DNA from: Dokdonella_A sp014338185
GTDB lineage: Bacteria > Pseudomonadota > Gammaproteobacteria > Xanthomonadales > Rhodanobacteraceae
Direction of reading: 5' to 3'
DNA length: 32,425 nt
NCBI GenBank assembly: GCA_030263295.1
Contig: SZOS01000037.1
Coordinates: forward strand, 1-32,425
Of this stretch, positions 7,762 to 14,260 are shown piece by piece. Position 1 is the stretch's first letter, and every line of letters begins with the position of its first letter. The translations under genes were made by a program, and so were the position numbers. Below the pieces are notes generated by a model that was given only the letters and a program-made list of their open reading frames with translations, did no database searches and was not told the origin of the DNA.

Positions 7762-9687
7762 TCAGGCGACGTTGGCGGCGCCGCGCGCGAACATGGCCTG
7801 GTGTTCGCGCACGAGCGTGATGAACTGGTCCGCCGGCACCGCCGGCGACCAGTACAGGCCCTGGCCGTACTCGCAGCCAAACCCCTGCAGCTTGTGAAGC
7901 ATGGCGGCCTCTTCCACGCCTTCGGCGACGATCTGCAGGTCCAGGCAGTGGCCCAGTTCGATGATCGCGCGCACCAGCCCTTCATCGTGTGCGCTCGCAC
8001 ATACGCGCTTGACGAACGAGCGGTCGATCTTGAGCCGGTGCACCGCGAAGCGGCGCAGGTAGCCCAGGTTCGAGTAGCCGGTGCCGAAGTCGTCGATCGC
8101 GATGCGTACGCCGGCCGCGGAGACGCGCTGCAGCAGCTGCTCCAGGTGCAGCGTGTCGGCCATGAGCAGTGACTCGGTGAGCTCGAGCACGAGGTTGGCC
8201 CCGGGCAGCTGGGTGGCGCCGAGCGCGCGCACCACGTCGCGCTCGATGTCGTCACGATGGAACTGCAGCGGTGACACGTTGACCGCCACGGTCAGTTCGC
8301 CCAGTCCCTCGCTGCGCCAGCGCTGCGCGTCGGCGCAGGCCTGGCGCAGCACCCATGCGCCGAGCGCATTGATGAGGCCGCTGCGCTCGGCCACCGGGAC
8401 GAAGCGGTCGGGACCGATCGTGCCCAGCTCCGGGGAGTGCCAGCGCAGCAACGCCTCGGCGCCGACGATGCGGCCGCTGCGCAGGTCGAACTCGGGCTGG
8501 TAGTGCACCTGCAGTTCATCGCGCGCGAGCGCGCTGCGCAGCGCCGAACCGATGCGCATCTGTTCGAGCACGCTCTCGTTCATGCTCGGATCGAAGAAGC
8601 GGAAAGTGGCGCGGCCCGAATCCTTGGCGCGGTACATGGCCAGGTCGGCATTTTTGAGCAGCGCGTCGATCTCGTTGCCGTCGCGTGGCGCCACCGTGAT
8701 GCCGAGCGAGGCGGTCACGCCCACTTCGAGGCCGTCGAGCATGAAGCTGTGCTGCAACGCCTGCATGATCTGCGCGACCACCGCGCTGATCGCTTCCTCG
8801 TGCTCGAAGTCGCCGAGCAGGATCAGGAACTCGTCGCCCGATACCCGCGCCACCGTATCGCCTTCGCGCACGCAAGCCTGCAGGCGACTGGCCACCTGGC
8901 GCAGCAGCGCATCGCCGACCGGATGGCCGAGCGAGTCGTTGATGGTCTTGAAATTGTCCAGGTCGAGAAACATCACCGCGACCGGGCGCCGCTCGCGACG
9001 GGCCATTTCGAGCATGCGGTCGAGCCGGTCGAGCGCGAGCGCGCGGTTGGGCAGCCCGGTCAGGCTGTCGCGCTGGGCCAATACCTCGATGCGTGCGTGC
9101 GAATCGAGCAGGGCGCGCTTTTCGGTTTCGAGGTCCTGGACCGCGTGGCGCAGGTCATCGGTCAACAGCCACACGAAGAACGCGATGATCATGAGCAGCA
9201 TCGACATCGTGATCACGCGCGTGGGCGCAGGCGCAAGCGCGACGCTGTGCAGGATGCCGTACTGGTCCAGCAGCAACAGCAATACGAGGAATGCGATCAT
9301 GATGCCGGTGAGGAACACCAGCAGGTGGCGCGAGCCGTACATGCCAGCCAGCAGCAGCAAGGCGGGATAGGCGATGAAGGCCTCGTCGAACAATCCCTGG
9401 TCGATCGCGCCGAGTACGCTCACGCCGGTCATCGCCACCACCACGAGCAGCGCCACCACCTGTTCAAGCGGCCGATGCCGGTTCCAGCGCAGTCCGAGCC
9501 ACAGCAATGCGGCCAGTGTGAGGTTGAGCGCGAGGAACAGGGTCCGTTCGCGCAGCAGGTTCATGAGTGCCACCACGGCGAAGGCAGCGATGGCGATCAG
9601 CAGGATCTGCCGCAGGCGCTTGCGGTGCAGCGCAAGCAGCTTGGCAGGCGGTCTCGCCTCGATGCCTGGATCGCGATCTGGCAGCAT
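7762..9687 (-). CDS. Membrane-bound GGDEF-EAL cyclic-di-GMP protein
   Basis: The 641-residue protein has about six hydrophobic segments in its first 175 residues. A GGDEF domain (about 203-365) and an EAL domain (about 372-630) follow. The cyclase signature reads S283-G-D-E-F, a variant known in active cyclases. An RxxD inhibitory site (R274-D277) sits five residues before it. The phosphodiesterase domain keeps E411-A-L-L-R, V-N-V-S-P, E-L-T-E-S, D-D-F-G-T-G-Y-S, L-K-I-D-R-S-F and E-G-V-E, so it looks active. It may make, break or sense c-di-GMP to set motility or biofilm state. The membrane part resembles no sensor domain I can name. The gene converges on the S9 peptidase gene with a 29-base gap. 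Confidence 0.93.
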   Translation of the reverse strand: MLPDRDPGIEARPPAKLLALHRKRLRQILLIAIAAFAVVALMNLLRERTLFLALNLTLAALLWLGLRWNRHRPLEQVVALLVVVAMTGVSVLGAIDQGLFDEAFIAYPALLLLAGMYGSRHLLVFLTGIMIAFLVLLLLLDQYGILHSVALAPAPTRVITMSMLLMIIAFFVWLLTDDLRHAVQDLETEKRALLDSHARIEVLAQRDSLTGLPNRALALDRLDRMLEMARRERRPVAVMFLDLDNFKTINDSLGHPVGDALLRQVASRLQACVREGDTVARVSGDEFLILLGDFEHEEAISAVVAQIMQALQHSFMLDGLEVGVTASLGITVAPRDGNEIDALLKNADLAMYRAKDSGRATFRFFDPSMNESVLEQMRIGSALRSALARDELQVHYQPEFDLRSGRIVGAEALLRWHSPELGTIGPDRFVPVAERSGLINALGAWVLRQACADAQRWRSEGLGELTVAVNVSPLQFHRDDIERDVVRALGATQLPGANLVLELTESLLMADTLHLEQLLQRVSAAGVRIAIDDFGTGYSNLGYLRRFAVHRLKIDRSFVKRVCASAHDEGLVRAIIELGHCLDLQIVAEGVEEAAMLHKLQGFGCEYGQGLYWSPAVPADQFITLVREHQAMFARGAANVA

Positions 9688-9736
9688 GCCGGGGCCGGTC
9701 CGTTTCGTTGCGGCCGTTTCAGGCTAGCAGTCTCGC

Positions 9737-9765
9737 TGCCGGCGCGCACCTGGTCGCCGCCGGCA
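9737..9765 (-). terminator. Hairpin downstream of the POT transporter gene
   Basis: TGCCGGCG (9737-9744) and CGCCGGCA (9758-9765) form a perfect 8-bp stem with a 13-base loop, starting 28 bases past the transporter stop and ahead of the GGDEF-EAL gene on the same strand. No T-run follows. It could end the transporter transcript or simply be a stable stem. Confidence 0.35.
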
Positions 9766-9792
9766 AGGGTGCCGCGTCGTGCCGGGACACCC

Positions 9793-11379
9793 TCACTTCA
9801 CCCCATGCATCCAGCGCCGCAGCAGCGGCCGCAGCAGCAGCACGCCCACGCCGCAGCCGATTCCAAGCCAGCCCGAGAACACGAACAGCGCCTCGTATTT
9901 GGCCAGCGCCAGCGCGATGTCGAGGACCTCGCCTTCGGCCACCTCCAGCGCCGACAGCTTGCCCAATTGCGCGGCGAGCACCTCCGAGTACGAGGTGCCG
10001 AGGAACCAGCCCCCCATCATGAGCCCGACCACGCGCGGCACCGACAACGCGGTGACCACCGACAGTCCGATCGGCGACAGCAGCATCTCGCCGATCTCGA
10101 GCACGAAGTAGGCGAGCACGAACCACCAGATGCCGGTGAGGCCATTGGCCTGCGGATGGCGCGCGCTCCACGCGAGCACGAAGAAGCTCAGGCCCGCGAA
10201 CAGCAGCCCCAGCGCCGATTTGGTCACGCTGCCGGGATTGCGGCCGCAGCGGTCCAGCCGCGGCCACAGCCATGCGAACGCCGGCGCGAGCACGAGGATG
10301 AAGAACGCGCCCAGCGAAGTGAGCTGGCTCGCGCTCCACTCCACGCCGAGGGCGGCGTGGTTCATCGCGCGATCGGAGAACAGCACCCATGAGCCGTAGG
10401 TCTGCTCGTACAGCGTGAAGAACACGAGGCAGAAACCGATGAAGGCGAGCACCACGCACATCTGCTCGCGCTCGACCTTGCTGCAGTGGCGGGCCATGAA
10501 CCAGGCGATGCCGCCGAGCAGGCACAGGCTGACCACGTGCATCGCCAGCAGCACCGGGCTCGGCTCGAACACGCCCGGGATCAGCGTGACGATGAGCGAG
10601 TGCGACTGGATCAGGCCCCACACCACCACGATGCCGGCGAGCGTGCCGAGGTAGATCAGGTGTTCGCGCGTGAGCGGGCCCAATGCGCGTGCCCGCAGGC
10701 GTGCCGGGTCGGGCGGTTCGGCGTGGCCGTGCAGGTGCTTCTGCCCGTACAGGAAGTTGGCCAGGCCCGCCAGCATGCCGATGCCCGCGGCACCGAAGCC
10801 CCAGCCCCAGCCCCAGGTCTCGCCAAGCCAGCCGCACAGCAGCCCCGACACCGTCGCGCCGAGGTTGATGCCGGCGTAGAACAGGCTGAAGCCGGCGTCG
10901 CGGCGCGGGTCGTTGCCGGCGTAGAGCTTGCCGACGATGGTCGAGATGTTGGGCTTGAGGAAACCCACGCCGACGATGATCAGCGCCAGCGAGAAGTAGA
11001 ACACCTGCAGCGCCGCCGCATCGCGCACCACCACGCCATCGACGCGGCTGGCCGGATGGCCTTCGATGGCCATGCCCAGGTGGCCGAGCACGAGCAGGAT
11101 GCCGCCGAACACCACGGCCTTGCGCATGCCCAGCCAGCGGTCGGCCAGCAGCCCGCCGATCACCGGCATCGCGTAGACCAGGCCGCCATAGGCGCCGATC
11201 AGGTTGTAGCCGTGTTCGTCGCTGAACAGGTGGTACTTGACCAGATACAGCAGCAGCAGCGCCTTCATGCCGTAGAACGAAAAGCGCTCCCACATCTCGG
11301 TGAAGAAACACACGTACAGGCCCTTGGGATGGCCGAGGAACTCCTCGCGCGGCGATGCGGCAACGACCGGGACGGCCAT
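9793..11379 (-). CDS. POT/PTR-family proton-dependent oligopeptide transporter
   Basis: The 528-residue inner-membrane protein has 12 or more hydrophobic segments. The first helix carries the diagnostic proton-coupling motif E-x-x-E-R in F-F-T-E-M-W-E-R-F-S-F-Y-G-M. F-Y-A-G-I-N-L-G-A and G-E-M-L-L-S-P-I-G-L-S are also typical of POT (2.A.17) carriers. Members import di- and tripeptides with protons. ATG 11379 gives M-A-V-P-V-V-A-A-S-P-R-E-E-F-L-G-H-P-K-G-L, a standard cytoplasmic N-terminus. Further upstream the frame is open but non-conserved and crosses the divergent gene's promoter. It is divergent from a secreted dipeptidyl-peptidase-like gene, a sensible pairing for peptide use. Confidence 0.93.
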   Translation of the reverse strand: MAVPVVAASPREEFLGHPKGLYVCFFTEMWERFSFYGMKALLLLYLVKYHLFSDEHGYNLIGAYGGLVYAMPVIGGLLADRWLGMRKAVVFGGILLVLGHLGMAIEGHPASRVDGVVVRDAAALQVFYFSLALIIVGVGFLKPNISTIVGKLYAGNDPRRDAGFSLFYAGINLGATVSGLLCGWLGETWGWGWGFGAAGIGMLAGLANFLYGQKHLHGHAEPPDPARLRARALGPLTREHLIYLGTLAGIVVVWGLIQSHSLIVTLIPGVFEPSPVLLAMHVVSLCLLGGIAWFMARHCSKVEREQMCVVLAFIGFCLVFFTLYEQTYGSWVLFSDRAMNHAALGVEWSASQLTSLGAFFILVLAPAFAWLWPRLDRCGRNPGSVTKSALGLLFAGLSFFVLAWSARHPQANGLTGIWWFVLAYFVLEIGEMLLSPIGLSVVTALSVPRVVGLMMGGWFLGTSYSEVLAAQLGKLSALEVAEGEVLDIALALAKYEALFVFSGWLGIGCGVGVLLLRPLLRRWMHGVK

Positions 11380-11430
11380 GGGCGGGACTCGTGCTGGGTG
11401 GCGGTGGCGCAGTGTAGCGGCCGACCGTGC

Positions 11431-11460
11431 TTGGCCGGATCCGTGGTGCGCAGGTACCAT
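11431..11460 (+). promoter_or_regulatory. Sigma-70-like promoter of the second S9 peptidase
   Basis: TTGGCC (11431-11436) and TACCAT (11455-11460), 18 bases apart, each match four of six consensus bases. The -10 ends 32 bases before the ATG at 11493. It lies in the 113-base gap shared with the divergent transporter gene, for which TACACT on the minus strand (11416-11411) is a weaker candidate -10. Confidence 0.45.
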
Positions 11461-11492
11461 CGGCCGTCCATCCTCGGTGTTGGGAGTCCGCG

Positions 11493-13571
11493 ATGAAGAC
11501 CGCACTTGCCGTGGCGCTTGCCGCGTTGTCACCGCTGCTCGCGCAAGCAGCCAGCCACCCGTTCACCGCGCACGACCTGGTGATGCTGCAGCGGGTCAGC
11601 GATCCGCAGCTGTCGCCCGATGGCCGGACCGTCGCCTTTGCGCTGCGCCAGACCGACTACGAGGCCAACAAGGGCAAGAACGGCATCTGGCTGGTCGGTG
11701 CCGATGGCGGCAAGCCGCGCCGCCTCACCGAGGCGGCGGTCAGCGCATCCAGCGCACGCTGGTCCGCGGATGGTGGGCAGCTGTACTTCCTCGCGCCCAA
11801 CAAGGGCAGCAGCCAGCTGTGGCGCGTCGATGCCAAGGGCGGTTCGCCGCTGCAGGCAAGCACGCTCAAGCTCGACGTGGGTAGCTTCAAGCTGTCGCCC
11901 GACGGCAAGCAGGTGCTGTTGTCACTGGAGGTGTTCCCCGAGTGCGGCACCGAAGCCGACGTGGTGGCCTGCACCAGGGACCGGCTCGATGCGCGCGCGG
12001 CCGACAAGGCCACCGGCAGGGTGTATGACAAGATCTTCGTGCGCCACTGGGACACCTGGGCCGACGGGCGCCGCGCGCAGCTGTTCATCGCCGACATCCA
12101 CGACGATGGCACGCTTGGCGCGCCGCGCCTGCTCAGCAAGGGCATCGATGGCGACGTGCCCTCCAAGCCGTTCGGCGACGACAGCGAGTACGCGTTCTCG
12201 CCCGATGGCCAGACCGTGTACTTCAACGTGCGCATCGCGGGCACCAGCGAGCCGTGGTCGACCAACTTCGACATCTACTCGGTGCCCACCGACGGGTCGG
12301 CCGAGCCGACCAACCTGAGCGCGGACAACCCGGCCTGGGACGGCTATCCGTTGCCGTCGCACGATGGCAAGACGCTGTACTGGCTGGCGATGAAGCGCCC
12401 CGGTTTCGAGGCCGACCGCTTCGGCATCATGGCGCTGGACCTGGCCAGCGGCGAGCGCCGCGAGGTCGCCCCGGGTTGGGATCGCTCCGCCTCGGGCCTC
12501 AAGGAATCCTTCGACGGCAAGACGCTGTACACCGCCACTGACGACTGGGGCGAACACGCGCTGTTCGCGATCGACGTGCGCAGCGGCAAGGCCGCCAGGC
12601 TCAGCTCCGGTGGCAACGTCGCCGGCTTCGCCGTGGGCCGCAAGGCCCTGATCCTCGCCCGCCAGGACCTGCGCCATCCGACCGACCTGTATCGCGCCGA
12701 CCTGCGCGGCAAGGGCCTCAGGCAGATCACCCAGGTCAACGCCGAGGCATTGCGCGACATCCGTTTCGGCGAACCGCAGTTCTTCACCTTCAAGGGCTAC
12801 GCGGGCGACACCGTGCAGGGTTACGTGGTCAAGCCCGCCGACTACCGGCCCGGGCGCAAGTATCCGGTCGCGTTCATCGTGCACGGCGGCCCGCAGGGCG
12901 CGATGACCAACGACTTCCACTACCGCTGGAACCCGCAGACCTACGCCGGGCAAGGCTTCGCGGTGGTCACGATCAACTTCCACGGCTCCACCGGCTACGG
13001 CCAGCAGTTCACCGACACGATCTCGGGCGACTGGGGCGGCGCGCCGCTGGAGGACCTCAAGCTCGGCTGGGCTGCCGCGCTCAAGAAGTACGCGTTCCTC
13101 GACGGCGATCGCGCCTGTGCGCTCGGAGCGAGCTATGGCGGCTACATGATGTACTGGATGGCCGGCGTGTGGAACGAACCGTGGCGCTGCATCGTGAGCC
13201 ACGACGGCGTGTTCGATGCGCGCATGATGAGCTACTCCACCGAGGAGCTGTGGTTCGACGAGTGGGAGCACAAGGGCAAGACCCAGTACGAGGCGCCCGA
13301 GCTGTACGAGAAGTACAACCCGGTCAACCACGTCGCGGACTGGCGCGTGCCCATGCTGGTGATCCATGGCGAGCAGGACTTCCGCATCCCGCTCGAACAG
13401 GGCCTGGCCGCGTTCACCGCGTTGCAGCGGCGCGGCATCCCGAGCCAGTTCCTGCACTTCCCCGACGAGAACCACTGGGTGCTCAAGCCGCACAACAGCG
13501 TGCTGTGGCACGACACGGTCAACGCCTGGCTCAAGCGCTGGACCGCCCGCGACGCCAAGGCCGCGCCATGA
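11493..13571 (+). CDS. Secreted S9-family dipeptidyl peptidase (DPP5-like)
   Basis: The 692-residue product has a signal peptide (M-K-T-A-L-A-V-A-L-A-A-L-S-P-L-L-A-Q-A, then A-S). A long beta-propeller region with repeated S-P-D-G-x-x-V strands and a C-terminal alpha/beta hydrolase follow. The triad is S547 in G-A-S-Y-G-G-Y-M, D629 in G-E-Q-D-F-R-I-P and H661 in D-E-N-H-W-V. The stretch H-G-G-P-Q-G, N-F-H-G-S-T-G-Y-G and W-G-G-A-P-L-E-D-L resembles dipeptidyl peptidase 5 (S9C). It likely releases dipeptides from N-termini in the periplasm. GGGAG six bases before the ATG supports the start. Its stop overlaps an ATG at 13568 of the next frame, but a better-placed start for the next gene lies at 13610. 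Confidence 0.92.
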   Translation: MKTALAVALAALSPLLAQAASHPFTAHDLVMLQRVSDPQLSPDGRTVAFALRQTDYEANKGKNGIWLVGADGGKPRRLTEAAVSASSARWSADGGQLYFLAPNKGSSQLWRVDAKGGSPLQASTLKLDVGSFKLSPDGKQVLLSLEVFPECGTEADVVACTRDRLDARAADKATGRVYDKIFVRHWDTWADGRRAQLFIADIHDDGTLGAPRLLSKGIDGDVPSKPFGDDSEYAFSPDGQTVYFNVRIAGTSEPWSTNFDIYSVPTDGSAEPTNLSADNPAWDGYPLPSHDGKTLYWLAMKRPGFEADRFGIMALDLASGERREVAPGWDRSASGLKESFDGKTLYTATDDWGEHALFAIDVRSGKAARLSSGGNVAGFAVGRKALILARQDLRHPTDLYRADLRGKGLRQITQVNAEALRDIRFGEPQFFTFKGYAGDTVQGYVVKPADYRPGRKYPVAFIVHGGPQGAMTNDFHYRWNPQTYAGQGFAVVTINFHGSTGYGQQFTDTISGDWGGAPLEDLKLGWAAALKKYAFLDGDRACALGASYGGYMMYWMAGVWNEPWRCIVSHDGVFDARMMSYSTEELWFDEWEHKGKTQYEAPELYEKYNPVNHVADWRVPMLVIHGEQDFRIPLEQGLAAFTALQRRGIPSQFLHFPDENHWVLKPHNSVLWHDTVNAWLKRWTARDAKAAP

Positions 13572-13609
13572 CGACCCCGCACACCCACCCTGCGCAAGGA
13601 CGGCGGCAC

Positions 13610-14224
13610 ATGACTCGACACACCCCGCGGCTTGCCATCGCCGCGCTGCTCGCACTGGCTGCCGGCAGCGCCGGTGCGGTGCAGTTCCCGGTCACCGGTT
13701 CGATCACCGTCAACGGCACGGCCTACGCCCTGCCCAATGGCAGCTTCGGCGACTCGGTGTACGACCCGCTCAGCGGCATCCTCGGCGCCGGCCGCTTCAC
13801 CTTCCCGCAGTCGAGCATCCAGGTGCCGATCGACGGCGTGGGCATGGCGACCGTCACCTACCAGCTGTCGCAGGCTGATCCTGCGGGCGCGCTGGTGGCC
13901 AGTGATGGCGTGGCGGTGATGGAGCCGGTGGCGATGACGCTGGCGGTCCTGTGGATCGCGGTGCCGGTGCCGATCGGCACCGATCCCTGCCACTTCACGC
14001 CGATCGATCTCGACCTGTCCGGCAGCGGCGGTCCCGGCGGGCTCGAACTCGAGGATCGCGCGTTCACGGTACCGCCCACCACCGATGCCTGCGGCGGCTT
14101 CGCCAGCCAGATCAACGCCGCGCTGGCCGGCAACAGCAACAGCATCGCGCTGCAGCTGGCCGGCGACTTCACGCCGCCCGCGGGCGATCCGGACAAGATC
14201 TTCGTCGACGGCTTCGACCCCTGA
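13610..14224 (+). CDS. Exported hypothetical protein ending in I-F-V-D-G-F-D-P
   Basis: No known domain is recognised. The 204-residue product has a clear signal peptide (M-T-R-H-T-P-R-L-A-I-A-A-L-L-A-L-A-A-G-S-A-G-A, then V-Q-F). A Gly/Ser/Val-rich, probably all-beta body with three cysteines follows (D-P-C-H-F, D-A-C-G-G). The C-terminus D-K-I-F-V-D-G-F-D-P shares a motif with the next two genes. AAGGA nine bases ahead supports the ATG at 13610. The in-frame ATG at 13568 overlaps the peptidase stop (ATGA) but would put 14 non-hydrophobic residues before the signal. It follows the S9 peptidase closely and may share its transcript. It is probably periplasmic or surface-located. Function unknown. 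Confidence 0.8.
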   Translation: MTRHTPRLAIAALLALAAGSAGAVQFPVTGSITVNGTAYALPNGSFGDSVYDPLSGILGAGRFTFPQSSIQVPIDGVGMATVTYQLSQADPAGALVASDGVAVMEPVAMTLAVLWIAVPVPIGTDPCHFTPIDLDLSGSGGPGGLELEDRAFTVPPTTDACGGFASQINAALAGNSNSIALQLAGDFTPPAGDPDKIFVDGFDP

Positions 14225-14225
14225 G

Positions 14226-14253
14226 GCGCAGGCCACGGTGTCGTGGCCTGCGC
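14226..14253. terminator. Strong two-way hairpin between convergent genes
   Basis: GCGCAGGCCACG (14226-14237) and CGTGGCCTGCGC (14242-14253) form a perfect 12-bp stem around the 4-base loop GTGT. It fills the 36-base gap between the stops of two convergent genes, where one hairpin can end both transcripts. No T-run flanks it on either side, so the stem strength would have to do the work. Confidence 0.7.
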
Positions 14254-14260
14254 GCTGCGC

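Noticed and set aside
9714..9727. A third copy of the rmlB/xanB promoter-like element (TTTCAGGCTAGCAG)
   Set aside because: Matches only part of the pattern, lacks the -10-like end, and no plus-strand gene follows.
8437..10392. Long plus-strand open frame of 651 codons antisense to the GGDEF-EAL and transporter genes
   Set aside because: Composition rich in Gln, His, Arg and Glu is typical of an antisense shadow in GC-rich DNA. It has no domain, and the minus-strand frames carry clear family motifs.
11922..13655. Minus-strand open frame of 577 codons antisense to the DPP5-like gene
   Set aside because: No motif; the plus-strand frame has a complete serine peptidase triad and a signal peptide.
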